Positions 54,187-63,061 of a stretch of DNA of 64,000 nt are shown piece after piece; position 1 is the stretch's first letter; each line of letters starts with the position of its first letter. The notes under the pieces are model-generated. The model saw only the letters and a program-made list of their open reading frames with translations, ran no database searches and was not told the DNA's origin. The stretch comes from Actinomadura luteofluorescens (GTDB taxonomy: Bacteria; Actinomycetota; Actinomycetes; Streptosporangiales; Streptosporangiaceae), in NCBI RefSeq assembly GCF_013409365.1, contig NZ_JACCBA010000001.1, positions 9,558,363 to 9,622,362 of the forward strand, in the 5' to 3' direction. The translations under genes and the position numbers were made by a program.

Positions 54187-55680
54187 TCAGTCGCCGGGGG
54201 CGGGGGTGCCGGGCAGGTGGACGCGGGCGAGGGTGCCGCCGCCGGGCGCGGGTTCCAGGGCGACGCTTCCGCCGTATTCGGCGACGACGCGCGCGACGAT
54301 GGACAGCCCGAGCCCGGAGCCGGGCAGGCTGCGGGCCGACGGGGAGCGCCAGAACCGTTCGAACACGTGGGGAAGGTCGGCGGCGGGGATGCCGGGGCCG
54401 TGGTCGCGGACGGTGAGTTCGCCGTCGTGCAGGCCCGCGGTGACGGTGCCGCCGGGCGGGCTGAACTTCACGGCGTTGTCGAGGAGGTTGACGATGGCGC
54501 GTTCCAGGGAGGCGGGGTCGCCGTGGACGTGCCAGGGCCGGGCGTCGCAGGTGATGGTGAGGCCGGGGCCGCGCAGCCGGGCGCGTTCGACGGCGCGGTC
54601 CAGGACCTCGTGCAGGGCGACGGTCTCGCGGACGGGTTCGGTGTCGGCGGGGCGGGCCAGTTCCAGCAGGTCGCCGACGAGGCTGGACAGTTCCCGCATC
54701 TGGGCGCGGACGCTGGCGAGCAGGTTGCGGCGGGTGCCGGCGGGCAGGTCGCGGCCGGCGGCCTCGGCGCGCAGCAGCAGGTCGATGTTGGTGCGCAGGC
54801 TGGTGAGGGGGGTGCGCAGCTCGTGCCCGGCGTCGGCGATGAGCTGCTGCTGGCGTTCGCGGGAGGCGGCCAGGGCGGCGGTCATGGTGTTGAAGGAGCG
54901 GCTGAGGCGGGCGATCTCGTCGGTGCCCTCCTCGGGGATGCGGGTGTCCAGGTCCTCGGTGCGGGCGATGTGCTCGACGGCGCCGGTGAGCTCGTCCACG
55001 GGACGCAGCGACGCGCGGGCGATCATGAGGCCGGCGGCGGCGGACACCAGGACGCCGAGGGCGGTGACGGCGGTGAGCAGCAGCGCCAGGTTGTCCAGGG
55101 GGCCCTGGACCTCGTCGAGGGAGATGGCGTAGGACACGGCGGCGGGGGTGCCGTCGGGCAGCCGGAACGAGCGGGTGAGGACGCGGACGCCGTCCTCGGT
55201 CCCGGAGGCGGTGACGCCGGTGCCGTCGTGGTAGGCGTGGTCGCGTTCGCCGCGGGCGACCCGGACGTCCTGCACGGTGACCTGCAGCGCGCCGGCGCCG
55301 GGGACGGTGCAGCGCCGCCCGTCGGCGCGGACCAGCTGCATGATCTCGTAGGGGCCGGGCGGCGGGTTCTGGGAGCCGGTGCCGGTGGGCTCGGAGGAGC
55401 AGGCGGCCAGGATCGCCTCGGGGCGGCGCGGCAGGCGGGGGCCGCGGAAGGGGGGCTGCCCCTCGCGGTGGACGTCGTCGCGGGCGGCGGGCGGGCCGCC
55501 CGACACCGCGCCGAGGCGGCGGTCCAGCTCGCGGTACAGCTGGTTGCGGGTCAGCAGCCAGCCGGCGCTGGCGCAGGCGGCGACGGCGAGCGCGACGGCC
55601 GCGGCGGTGAGCAGCGCCATGCGGGCGCGCAGCGTGAGCCGCCGGGTGAGGCGCCGCGCGACCGGGGCGCGGGTGCTCAC
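54187..55680 (-). CDS. HAMP-domain sensor histidine kinase
   Basis: A 497-residue membrane kinase: N-terminal membrane segment ([23 protein letters not shown]), ~150-residue extracytoplasmic sensor, second segment ([21 protein letters not shown]), HAMP, H-box [15 protein letters not shown]-box [14 protein letters not shown] and G-boxes DHGPGIP and [12 protein letters not shown] 55680 overlaps the regulator stop (GTGA). It lies between the regulator and the glycosyltransferase operon and probably controls cell-surface glycosylation in response to an envelope signal (inference). Confidence 0.95.
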   Translation of the reverse strand: MSTRAPVARRLTRRLTLRARMALLTAAAVALAVAACASAGWLLTRNQLYRELDRRLGAVSGGPPAARDDVHREGQPPFRGPRLPRRPEAILAACSSEPTGTGSQNPPPGPYEIMQLVRADGRRCTVPGAGALQVTVQDVRVARGERDHAYHDGTGVTASGTEDGVRVLTRSFRLPDGTPAAVSYAISLDEVQGPLDNLALLLTAVTALGVLVSAAAGLMIARASLRPVDELTGAVEHIARTEDLDTRIPEEGTDEIARLSRSFNTMTAALAASRERQQQLIADAGHELRTPLTSLRTNIDLLLRAEAAGRDLPAGTRRNLLASVRAQMRELSSLVGDLLELARPADTEPVRETVALHEVLDRAVERARLRGPGLTITCDARPWHVHGDPASLERAIVNLLDNAVKFSPPGGTVTAGLHDGELTVRDHGPGIPAADLPHVFERFWRSPSARSLPGSGLGLSIVARVVAEYGGSVALEPAPGGGTLARVHLPGTPAPGD

Positions 55681-56405
55681 GGGGACGCCGCCGGGCGCAG
55701 CACGTACCCGACGCCGCGGACGGTGTGCACCAGCCGCGGCAGGCCGCCCGCCTCGGTCTTGCGCCGCAGGTACATCACGTACACGTCCAGGGAGTTGGAG
55801 GCGGGTTCGAAGTCGAATCCCCAGACGGTCTCGAGGATCTGCTCGCGGGTGAGGACCTGGCGGGGGTGGGTGAGGAACATCTCCAGCAGCATGTACTCGG
55901 TGCGGGTCAGTTCCAGGGGGCGCCCGGCGCGGGCGACCTCGCGGGTGAGGGTGTTCATGCGCAGGTCGTCGAAGGCCAGGACGTCGCCGGGGGCCGCGGC
56001 GGCGGGGGCGGTCATGGCGGCGCGGCGCAGCAGGGCGCGGACGCGGGCGAGCAGTTCGTCGAGGTCGAAGGGTTTGGCGAGGTAGTCGTCGGCGCCGGCG
56101 TCCAGTCCGGTGACGCGGTCGCCGACCATGTCGCGGGCGGTGAGCATGAGCACGGGCATGGTGGCGCCGAGGGCGCGCAGCCGCCGGCAGGTGGTCAGTC
56201 CGTCCATGCGGGGCATGAGCACGTCCAGCACGACCAGGTCGGGGTTCTGGCGTTCGACCTGGTCGAGGGCGGCGACGCCGTCGGCGGCGCCGGCGACCCG
56301 GTAGCCCTCGAATTCCAGGCTGCTGGTCAGCGACTCGCGGACGGCGGGTTCGTCGTCGACCACGAGGATCCGCGGGGGCGGTGCGTCCTGCGCGCCGGGT
56401 TCCAT
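55677..56405 (-). CDS. OmpR-family response regulator
   Basis: A 242-residue regulator with a receiver domain ([14 protein letters not shown], phosphoacceptor Asp in [19 protein letters not shown], Lys in DYLAKPF) and an OmpR winged helix ([48 protein letters not shown]). ATG 56405 is preferred; an upstream extension is open but is not family-like. It is first in the two-gene operon with the kinase. Confidence 0.95.
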   Translation of the reverse strand: MEPGAQDAPPPRILVVDDEPAVRESLTSSLEFEGYRVAGAADGVAALDQVERQNPDLVVLDVLMPRMDGLTTCRRLRALGATMPVLMLTARDMVGDRVTGLDAGADDYLAKPFDLDELLARVRALLRRAAMTAPAAAAPGDVLAFDDLRMNTLTREVARAGRPLELTRTEYMLLEMFLTHPRQVLTREQILETVWGFDFEPASNSLDVYVMYLRRKTEAGGLPRLVHTVRGVGYVLRPAASP

Positions 56406-56450
56406 GTACTCACGGTAAACAGCGCCGGTGGGCGCCCCGGCCACCGGCGG

Positions 56451-56462
56451 GCGTTTCTCATG
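56451..56462 (-). promoter_or_regulatory. Shared 12-nt motif upstream of the response regulator gene
   Basis: On the minus strand this reads CATGAGAAACGC, identical to 54152-54163. It is preceded by CTGAAAGAAC, giving a loose 11-nt-spaced direct repeat (TGAAAGAAC / TGAGAAAC). Position 46-57 nt upstream of the start fits autoregulation. Confidence 0.55.
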
Positions 56463-56490
56463 GTTCTTTCAGGAACTTCTGAGGGGCGGT

Positions 56491-57660
56491 TCAGTGATCG
56501 CGGCCGGGGGGCGTGCCGGTGTCGGCGGTGTCGGCGGTGGCGTCGGCCCACGCGTCGCCACCGGCGGCGGCCGTTTCGACGGTTTCGGTGGTCTCGATCG
56601 TGGCGTCGATGACGACGGTGGCGGGCCGGCCGGGCGGTGCGGGGCGGGTGGCGGTGGTCCAGGTGGTCCTGGCGACGTCGACGACGACGTCGCGGGACAC
56701 CTCGACGATGATGCCGCGCAGGGTGTCGCGCAGGGCGAGCTTGAGGGCGTCGCGGAGCAGTTCGCGCAGGACGGCCTCGACGGCGGCGGTGGCGGCGCGG
56801 GCGGCCAGGTCGCGGGCGGTGCGGGCCAGGGCGCTGCCGGCGGCGGCGGTGAGCAGCCCGGCGGCGGTGCGCGCGGCGCCGCGCACGGCGGGGTCGCGGC
56901 CGGCGCGGGCGGCCAGGTCGGCCAGCGGCGCGAGCTCGGCGGCGGCGCCGGTGCTCTCGGCGGCGCCGCGGGCGGTGTCGCGCAGGGCGGCGGCCAGGTC
57001 GCGGGCGGCCTGCTCGGCGGTCTGGCGGACGACGCGGCCGACGACGTCGCGGCCGGCGGCCATGAGGGCGTCCACGGCGGCGTCGGCGACGGTGTCGACG
57101 GCGGCGTCCACGACCATGCGGGTGGCGGCCTGCACGACGGGGGCCGAGGCGGTGCGGCCGGCGACGTCCAGGGCGGTGGCGGCGCGGGCGAGGGGGCTCT
57201 GGGCGGCCAGGCGGCGCGCGGCGGCGGCCATGGGGTGGCGGGCGGCCTGCTCGGCGAGGGTCATCGCGGCGGTGGCGGCCTCCAGCGCGCCGGCGGTGGC
57301 GGGGTTGGCCGCGGCGGCGGCGCGGGCCTCGGTGACGGCGCGTTCGGCGGCGCCGCGGGCGGCCTTGACGGCGGCGTCCCGCGCGGCCTGCTCGGCGGCC
57401 CGCATCACCGGCGTCCCCGCCACCTGCGCCAGGATGCGGTCGGCGGCGAGCGCCGCCGCGCCGCGGGCGGCGTCGCGGACCGGCTCGCTCGCGGCGGCGG
57501 CCCGCGCGGCGGCCGGTGCCAGGCCGTCCCAGATCTCCTGCACCCGCCGGGCGGCGGCCCGGTCGGCGCGGTCGAGCCCGGCCGGCCGGTCGCCGCTGTC
57601 GCCCCCGTTGTCAGCCTCGTCGTGGGCCTCGTTGTCGGCCATGTGGTCGTCCACGGTCAC
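56491..57660 (-). CDS. Ala-rich helical protein, function unknown
   Basis: A 389-residue protein, about a third Ala, with regularly spaced Arg, Val and Leu that predict long amphipathic helices (for example ERAVTEARAAAAANPATAGALEAATAAMTLAEQAA). It has an acidic N-terminus and a polar, Thr-rich C-terminus after WTTATRPAPPGRPATVVID. There is no signal peptide, clear membrane span or family match. The opposite strand is also open over the whole length but gives a Gly/Val-rich product of low plausibility. GTG 57660. Confidence 0.6.
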   Translation of the reverse strand: MTVDDHMADNEAHDEADNGGDSGDRPAGLDRADRAAARRVQEIWDGLAPAAARAAAASEPVRDAARGAAALAADRILAQVAGTPVMRAAEQAARDAAVKAARGAAERAVTEARAAAAANPATAGALEAATAAMTLAEQAARHPMAAAARRLAAQSPLARAATALDVAGRTASAPVVQAATRMVVDAAVDTVADAAVDALMAAGRDVVGRVVRQTAEQAARDLAAALRDTARGAAESTGAAAELAPLADLAARAGRDPAVRGAARTAAGLLTAAAGSALARTARDLAARAATAAVEAVLRELLRDALKLALRDTLRGIIVEVSRDVVVDVARTTWTTATRPAPPGRPATVVIDATIETTETVETAAAGGDAWADATADTADTGTPPGRDH

Positions 57661-57731
57661 GCCCCCTCATCGCGATCCCGCCCCAAATCACCATAACTGC
57701 CGAACAGTGCCGCCAGTTCCGGGTGCCGCGG

Positions 57732-58742
57732 TCAGCGGCCGCAGGACGGGCATGGGGTGCGGGTGCGGCGGGCGTAGGCGCGGGCGGCGGCGGCCATGCC
57801 GGCGCCCCAGGCGAAGTAGGCGGGGACGGCGACCCAGAAGAACGCCTCGGGCAGGTCGAGGCCGCCTTCGGGCGGGAACGGGTCGCGGCCGTGCAGCCGC
57901 TCCCAGAACATCTGCAGCAGCATCAGCCCGAAGTAGACGACCAGCCCGCCGGAGATCGCGGCGCCGGGCCACAGCACCAGCCGCCGCGGGACACCGCGCC
58001 CGGCCAGCCCGGGCACCCAGCGCGGCCAGGTCCGCCCGAAGGGGTGGACGAGGGCGAGGGGCAGCAGGCAGCCGCCGAGCACGAACCCGGCCTCGAACAG
58101 CATCACCGAGGCGCCGCCCGACAGCGGCGACTCGGCGAACCCGACGACGGCCTGGGCGACGATGCGGATGAGGCAACCGGCGACGGCGAGGTAGGCGGCC
58201 CCGTAGGCCCAGGCGGGCGTGCGGGGCAGGGCGCCGGGCGCGGCCGCGGCGCGCCCGCACGCGGCGCAGGCCGGCCCGGTGCGGGTGCGGGCGGTGTAGG
58301 CGCGCGCGGACAGCGCCGTCATGATCCCGGCGGCGACGACCGCGGCCCGCGACAGCGCCCCGAGCGGGTAGAACCCCAGGCCGAGGCCGGGCAGGACCGC
58401 GCCGACCACGTCCAGCAGGAGCATCGCACCGGAGGCGGCCAGGCACGCCGCGACGGTCCAGGCCGCGCCCGCCAGGGCCAGCCGCGGCGCGCGGGCGAGG
58501 CGGTCGGCGCGCGGGAGCGTGAGCGCGGCCAGCACGAGCGCGGCGGCCCCGCACAGGCCGGCGCCCGCCCATCCGGTGAACGCGACGAGGTCGGTGCCGA
58601 TGGGCGACATGTCCTGCGGCCGATGCCCCGCCGCCCAGTACGCGCGCAGGGCGCCGTAGGCGAGGGTCCAGGCGAGCGCGGTCGCGGGCAGGCGGCGTCC
58701 CAGGGCGCGCGGGGACAGGCGCGCGGTCAGCGTGGTGGCCAT
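57732..58742 (-). CDS. Polytopic membrane protein with two CxxC pairs
   Basis: A 336-residue membrane protein with about eight hydrophobic segments. Between segments four and five is PACAACGRAA, and the extreme C-terminus is RTRTPCPSCGR; these two CxxC pairs could jointly bind zinc or act in thiol redox. ATG 58742 is the most likely start; an in-frame ATG 9 nt upstream is possible. I do not recognise a family. It is divergent from the rsgA leader. Confidence 0.75.
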   Translation of the reverse strand: MATTLTARLSPRALGRRLPATALAWTLAYGALRAYWAAGHRPQDMSPIGTDLVAFTGWAGAGLCGAAALVLAALTLPRADRLARAPRLALAGAAWTVAACLAASGAMLLLDVVGAVLPGLGLGFYPLGALSRAAVVAAGIMTALSARAYTARTRTGPACAACGRAAAAPGALPRTPAWAYGAAYLAVAGCLIRIVAQAVVGFAESPLSGGASVMLFEAGFVLGGCLLPLALVHPFGRTWPRWVPGLAGRGVPRRLVLWPGAAISGGLVVYFGLMLLQMFWERLHGRDPFPPEGGLDLPEAFFWVAVPAYFAWGAGMAAAARAYARRTRTPCPSCGR

Positions 58743-58887
58743 GGCGACGATCGTGGCCGCGGCGGGGCGGGCGGAGCCTCCCCGCCGCGGCCGAGACCGC
58801 TCCCCCGCGCGGGTGAGAAAAAGCGGTTGGCCGGGCGGGGGCGGCCCGGTAGGGTCCCAGGCGGAACCGAAAGGGGGGTGTGGACGT

Positions 58888-58959
58888 ATGGCCGTCGCCG
58901 TGGTGGCTGCTGCCCGCAGCAGCATTCAGCCCGTCCTCACTTCCCGGGCCTCCGGCTGA
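58888..58959 (+). CDS. Putative 23-residue leader peptide upstream of rsgA
   Basis: ATG 58888 has an AGGGGGG sequence 9 nt upstream and encodes a hydrophobic start (MAVAVVAAARSS) followed by IQPVLTSRASG. It ends 67 nt before the rsgA start and is followed by a hairpin at 58972-58987. The layout resembles a translation-sensing leader. Expression is unproven. Confidence 0.45.
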   Translation: MAVAVVAAARSSIQPVLTSRASG

Positions 58960-58971
58960 TCGTTCTGCTTC

Positions 58972-58987
58972 GCGCCGCCTGCGGCGC
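58972..58987 (+). promoter_or_regulatory. Hairpin between leader peptide and rsgA
   Basis: GCGCCGC-CT-GCGGCGC is a 7-nt perfect inverted repeat starting 12 nt after the leader-peptide stop. It could be a transcriptional pause or attenuator controlled by ribosomes on the leader. Confidence 0.4.
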
Positions 58988-59026
58988 CGTCACGCCGGGG
59001 CCCCTTCACGCAAGGGTTCCGATCCG

Positions 59027-60124
59027 TTGTCTTCCTCTTTCACGGGGTCGTCTCCTCTGGCCGCCTACGGCTGGGACGACGCTCTGGAGCATGAGTTCAC
59101 CTCCCACCGCGCGGCGGGGCTGATCCCCGCGCGGGTCGCCGCGGTCGACCGCGGCCTGTGCGACGTCGTCACCGAGAACGGCCCGGCGCGGGCCTCCACC
59201 GGGTCCACCGGGTCCACTGGTTCCGGTGGTGATCCGGTGGCCGCGCCGTGCACGGGTGACTGGGCCGCGCTGCGCGCCGGCGGCCCGGACGGGCGCCCGG
59301 CGGTGGCGGCGCTGCTGCCGCGCCGGACCGCGATCGTGCGGTCGTCGGCGTCGCGGGATTCGCACGGCCAGGTGCTGGCCGCCAACGTCGACACCGTCGC
59401 GGTCGCGGTGTCGCTGGCCGCCCCGCTGGATCTGGGGCGGATCGAGCGGCTGCTGGCGCTGGCCTGGGAGAGCGGGGCGCGGCCGGTGGTCGTGCTCACC
59501 AAGGCCGACCGGGTCCCCGGCACGGCCGGGGAGCGCGCCGAGGTCGCCGCCGCCGCGCCGGGCGTGGACGTGGTGGCCTGCAGCGCCGCGACCGGTGAGG
59601 GCGTGGAGATCGTCCGCGCCGTCGTGTCGGGGACGGTGGTGCTGGTCGGCCCGTCGGGCGCGGGCAAGTCCACGCTGGGCAACGCGCTGCTGGGCGCCGA
59701 GGCGCTGGCCACGGGCGAGGTCCGGGCCGGCGACGGCAAGGGCCGGCACACCACGGTGCGGCGGCAGTTGCTGCCGCTGCCGGGCGGCGGCGTCCTGATC
59801 GACACGCCGGGGCTGCGCGGCGTGGGCCTGTTCGAGGCGGCGCAGGGCCTGGAGCGGACCTTCGCCGACGTCGAGGAGCTGGCCGCGCGGTGCCGGTTCG
59901 GTGACTGCGAGCACCGGTCCGAGCCGGGCTGCGCCGTCCTCGGCGCGGTCGAGGACGGGACGCTGCCGCGCCGCCGCCTCGACAGCTACCGCAAGCTGCT
60001 GCGCGAGAACGCGTGGGCGGCCTCGCGCACCGACCGGCGGCTGCGCGCCGAGCGGGAGGACCGCACCAAGGCGATCAGCAGGTGGCAGCGGCAGCTGTAC
60101 AGGGAGCGGGGCCGCGACCGGTGA
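59027..60124 (+). CDS. rsgA: Ribosome small-subunit-dependent GTPase A
   Basis: A ~365-residue circularly permuted GTPase that checks and matures the 30S subunit. Motifs appear in the permuted order: G4 VVLTKAD, G5 ACSAATG, G1 LVGPSGAGKST, then G3 LIDTPGLR. The zinc finger is CRFGDCEHRSEPGC near the C-terminus. The N-terminal OB-fold contains RVAAVDRGLCDVV with a Thr/Gly/Ser repeat (STGSTGSTGSG) inserted. TTG 59027 is chosen because it begins the usual SSS...YGWDD sequence of actinobacterial RsgA, but no strong ribosome site precedes it. A bidirectional terminator follows. Confidence 0.92.
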   Translation: MSSSFTGSSPLAAYGWDDALEHEFTSHRAAGLIPARVAAVDRGLCDVVTENGPARASTGSTGSTGSGGDPVAAPCTGDWAALRAGGPDGRPAVAALLPRRTAIVRSSASRDSHGQVLAANVDTVAVAVSLAAPLDLGRIERLLALAWESGARPVVVLTKADRVPGTAGERAEVAAAAPGVDVVACSAATGEGVEIVRAVVSGTVVLVGPSGAGKSTLGNALLGAEALATGEVRAGDGKGRHTTVRRQLLPLPGGGVLIDTPGLRGVGLFEAAQGLERTFADVEELAARCRFGDCEHRSEPGCAVLGAVEDGTLPRRRLDSYRKLLRENAWAASRTDRRLRAEREDRTKAISRWQRQLYRERGRDR

Positions 60125-60182
60125 GCCGGGCGGCCGGGCGGAACGGCGTGCGCCGACCCGCTGAGCCCCTGACCTGCTGAGA

Positions 60183-60222
60183 CCTGGCCGGCCGGGCCCC
60201 GCGCGGGGCCCGGCCGGCCAGG
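60183..60222. terminator. Strong bidirectional hairpin after rsgA
   Basis: A perfect 40-nt palindrome centred on GCGC at 60201-60204, with arms CCTGGCCGGCCGGGCCCCGC and its reverse complement. It lies between rsgA and the convergent ABC-transporter operon, so it can serve both. Confidence 0.85.
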
Positions 60223-60250
60223 GTTCGCGGCGTGTCCCGCGGTGCCGCCG

Positions 60251-60330
60251 GCCGTGGGGGTCAGCGGCCGTGGGGGTCAGCGGCCGTGGGGGTCAGCGGC
60301 CGTGGGGGTCAGCGGCCGTGGGGGTCAGCG
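60251..60330 (+). repeat. Five perfect tandem copies of a 16-nt unit
   Basis: The unit GCCGTGGGGGTCAGCG is repeated exactly five times. The last copy includes the TGA stop (60325-60327, minus strand) of the ABC permease gene, and each earlier copy repeats that stop context. The array is therefore an expansion of the 3' end of the permease gene, likely by slippage. Confidence 0.95.
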
Positions 60331-61152
60331 GCCGCGGACGCGGTAGGTGCGCACGGACAGGGGCGCGAACACCGCGAGCAGGAGCAGCGCCCAGCCGAGC
60401 GTGGCGGGGACGGGGTGGGCGAGGGGCCAGGCGAGGTCGCCGGCGGGCGCGCCGGGGTTGCCGAACAGTTCGCGGCAGGCGGCGGTGAGGGCGCTGACGG
60501 GGTTCCATTCGGCGATGACCTGCAGGACCTTGGGCATGCCGCCGGTGGGGACGAAGGAGTTGGACAGCATGGTGACCGGGAAGACCAGGGGGACGAGGTG
60601 GTCGGCGGTCTGCTCGTTCTTGACCACCAGGCCGAGGTAGCAGCCGGCCCAGCTGAGCGCGTACCGCATGAGCGCGAGCAGCGCGAACGCCTCGGCGGTC
60701 TGCCAGAGGCCGTTGTGGGCGCGCCAGCCGACGACCAGGCCGGCGACGGCCATGATGACCATGCCGAGGACGCCGTTGAGGATCTCGGCGCCGGTCTGCC
60801 CGAACGGGACGGCGGAGCGGGCCATGGGCATGGAGCGGAACCGGTCCATGACGCCGCGGGAGGCGTCGGTGGCGACGCGCATCGTGACGGCCATGGTGGA
60901 GGTGAAGGTGACCATGGCGAACAGGCCGGGCATCAGGTACTCGCGGTAGTTGCCGCCGCCGGGGACGGAGATGGCGCTGCCGAACACGTAGCCGAACAGC
61001 ACGACCATGATCGCGGGGAAGATCAGGGCGGCGACGAGCTCGCCGGGTTCCTGGCGGATGCGGCCGAGTTCGCGGCCGATGAGGGTGAGGCCGTCGGTGA
61101 GGGCCCAGAGCAGCCGTCCGGCGCGGGTGGCGGGGGCGGTGAGGGCGGTCAT
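60325..61152 (-). CDS. ABC-2-type transporter permease (DrrB-like)
   Basis: A 275-residue permease with six hydrophobic segments in the ABC-2 layout: a cytoplasmic start with GRELGRIRQEPGEL, first span LVAALIFPAIMVVLFGYVFGSAI, the loop GGGNYREYLMPGLFAMV, and DRFRSMPMARSAVPFGQTGAE. It forms the membrane pore for the adjacent ATPase, with which it overlaps by 4 nt. Daunorubicin-type exporters (DrrB) are the closest architectural match. The gene's stop lies in a 16-nt tandem array. Confidence 0.92.
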   Translation of the reverse strand: MTALTAPATRAGRLLWALTDGLTLIGRELGRIRQEPGELVAALIFPAIMVVLFGYVFGSAISVPGGGNYREYLMPGLFAMVTFTSTMAVTMRVATDASRGVMDRFRSMPMARSAVPFGQTGAEILNGVLGMVIMAVAGLVVGWRAHNGLWQTAEAFALLALMRYALSWAGCYLGLVVKNEQTADHLVPLVFPVTMLSNSFVPTGGMPKVLQVIAEWNPVSALTAACRELFGNPGAPAGDLAWPLAHPVPATLGWALLLLAVFAPLSVRTYRVRGR

Positions 61153-62156
61153 CGGACGGTCTCCTTGCGGCGCTCGGCGTTGTCGGCGGTGTCGGCATTG
61201 TCGGCGGGAGTGGTGTCGGGGGCGGGGGCGTCTCCGGTGAGGCGCAGGAACACCTCGTCGAGGGTGGGGCGGCGCAGCCCGACGTCGCCGACGGTGACGC
61301 CGGCGCCGTCGAGTTCGCGGACGACGTCGGCCAGGCGCACCGATCCGGCGGTGAGCGGCACCGAGAGCCGCTCGCCTTCCAGGGCGGGGTGGCTGCCGGT
61401 GAGGGTGTGCAGGAGCGCGGCGGCGCGGCCGGCCATGGCGGGGTCGTCCAGGACGACGTCGAGGCGGTCGCCGATCGAGGCCTTGAGCCGGTCGGGGGTG
61501 CCGGTGGCGATGACGCGGCCGTGGTCGATGACGGCGATGTCGTCGGCGAGCCGGTCGGCCTCGTCCAGGTACTGGGTGGTGAGCAGGACGGTGGTGCCGT
61601 CCTGGACCAGGCCGCGGACGGCGTCCCAGATCTCGCCGCGGCTGCGGGGGTCCAGGCCGGTGGTGGGCTCGTCCAGGAACAGCACCTGGGGCCGCAGGAT
61701 CAGGCTGGTGATCAGGTCGAGGCGGCGGCGCATCCCGCCGGAGTAGCCGGCGACCTGCCGGTCGGCGGCCTCGGCGAGCCCGAAGCGCTCCAGCAGCTCG
61801 TCGGCGCGGCGGTGGGCCTCGCGGCGGGGCAGGTGGTAGAGGCGGCCGAACATGCGCAGGTTGCCGCGCCCGGTGAGCTTCTCGTCGACGGCGGCGTACT
61901 GGCCGGCCAGGCCGATGCGGGCGCGGACCCGGTCGGGCTCGCGGGCGACGTCGTGGCCGGCGATGCGGGCGTGCCCGGCGTCGGCGTCGGCGAGCGTGGC
62001 CAGGATCCGCACGGCGGTGGTCTTTCCGGCGCCGTTGGGGCCGAGGACCCCGCAGACGGTGCCGGCGGGGACGGTCAGGTCGAGGCCGTCCAGGGCCTGG
62101 GTGTCTCCGAAGCGCTTGCGCAGCCCCTCGGCCACCACGATCGGTTCGTCGGTCAC
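61149..62156 (-). CDS. ABC transporter ATP-binding protein (DrrA-like)
   Basis: A 335-residue ATPase: Walker A GPNGAGKTT, Q-loop LAGQYAAVDEKLTGRGNL, signature YSGGMRRRLDL, Walker B VLFLDEPTTGLDPRS, H-loop-type LLTTQYLDEAD. The C-terminal DUF4162-like extension (about 240-320) is typical of DrrA drug exporters. GTG 62156 follows GGAGG. The operon is divergent from a TetR gene with shared palindromic sites, so it is probably induced by the exported compound. Confidence 0.94.
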   Translation of the reverse strand: MTDEPIVVAEGLRKRFGDTQALDGLDLTVPAGTVCGVLGPNGAGKTTAVRILATLADADAGHARIAGHDVAREPDRVRARIGLAGQYAAVDEKLTGRGNLRMFGRLYHLPRREAHRRADELLERFGLAEAADRQVAGYSGGMRRRLDLITSLILRPQVLFLDEPTTGLDPRSRGEIWDAVRGLVQDGTTVLLTTQYLDEADRLADDIAVIDHGRVIATGTPDRLKASIGDRLDVVLDDPAMAGRAAALLHTLTGSHPALEGERLSVPLTAGSVRLADVVRELDGAGVTVGDVGLRRPTLDEVFLRLTGDAPAPDTTPADNADTADNAERRKETVR

Positions 62157-62170
62157 GGCCCCTCCTCTGG

Positions 62171-62217
62171 GTACGGTGTACGCAAGTACGGTAGACAACT
62201 GGGTACGTCGTACGCAA
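62171..62217. promoter_or_regulatory. Paired palindromic sites, likely TetR operator
   Basis: GTACGGTGTACGCAA (62171-62185) and GTACGTCGTACGCAA (62203-62217) are near-identical 15-nt repeats 32 nt apart; the core GTACGTCGTAC is a perfect palindrome. They occupy the gap between the divergent ABC and TetR genes. Confidence 0.75.
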
Positions 62218-62250
62218 CTAGGATGCTCGGGAGAGTCACGAGGAGGTCCC

Positions 62251-62976
62251 TTGGCAGGCGGCGAGCGGCACGTCAGCATCTGGTCGGTCCCCGAGCGGCA
62301 GGGCCGGGGGCCGCGCCCCGCCTACAGCCGCACCCAGATCACCGAGGCGGCGATCCGCATCGCCGACGCCGAGGGCCTGGAGGCGGCCTCGATGCGCCGC
62401 ATCGCCGCCGACCTGGGCACCGGCGCGATGTCGCTGTACCGCTACGTGCCCTCCCGCGACGACCTGATCGAGCTGATGATCGACCACGTCGTGCTGGAGA
62501 TGGACATCCCCGAGCGGCCGAGCGGGGACTGGCGCGCCGACCTCACGCTCATCGCCGAGAACACCCGCGCGATGTGGCGCGGGCACCCCTGGCTGGCGGG
62601 CCTGCAACGGCCGCGCGCGTCGTTCGGCCCCAACCGGCTGCGGCTGGCCGAGTTCGCCTTCGGCGCGCTGGACGTCGGCATCCCGATCGACGACATGGTC
62701 GCCCTCCTGGACATGCTGAACGGCTACGTCGAGCGCACGGTCCGCGGCGAGATCGAATGGATGCGGGAGATGCGCCAGAGCGGGATGACGCCCGAGCGCT
62801 GGATGATGCGGAGCGCACCATACGTCCGCGAACTGCTCGACACCGGCCGGTACCCGATGTTCGAGCGGCTCGTGAAGGACGCGCGCCTGCCCCACATGTC
62901 CGACGAGGACCAGTTCCGGTACGGGCTGCGGCGCGTCCTGGACTGCATCGCCGGCGTCCTGCCCGGACCGTCCTGA
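62251..62976 (+). CDS. TetR-family transcriptional repressor
   Basis: A ~241-residue TetR regulator. The DNA-binding region (about 28-75) reads SRTQITEAAIRIADAEGLEAASMRRIAADLGTGAMSLYRYVPSRDDLIELM; the C-terminal half is the TetR_C ligand domain with MRSAPYVRELLDTGRYPMFERL. TTG 62251 is the start, with GAGGAGG 4 nt upstream. It should repress the divergent DrrAB-like exporter through the GTAC palindromes. Confidence 0.93.
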   Translation: MAGGERHVSIWSVPERQGRGPRPAYSRTQITEAAIRIADAEGLEAASMRRIAADLGTGAMSLYRYVPSRDDLIELMIDHVVLEMDIPERPSGDWRADLTLIAENTRAMWRGHPWLAGLQRPRASFGPNRLRLAEFAFGALDVGIPIDDMVALLDMLNGYVERTVRGEIEWMREMRQSGMTPERWMMRSAPYVRELLDTGRYPMFERLVKDARLPHMSDEDQFRYGLRRVLDCIAGVLPGPS

Positions 62977-63061
62977 CCGCCCTCACTCCCCCGGGGCGCA
63001 TGAGCGGGGACGGGCCGGGCACAGAAGCGGCGAGGTGACGATCGCGCTATCGGAGAGGCAC

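Noticed and set aside
60251..60330. Tandem array as a possible CRISPR
   Set aside because: The units are contiguous with no spacers, only 16 nt long, and no cas gene is present.
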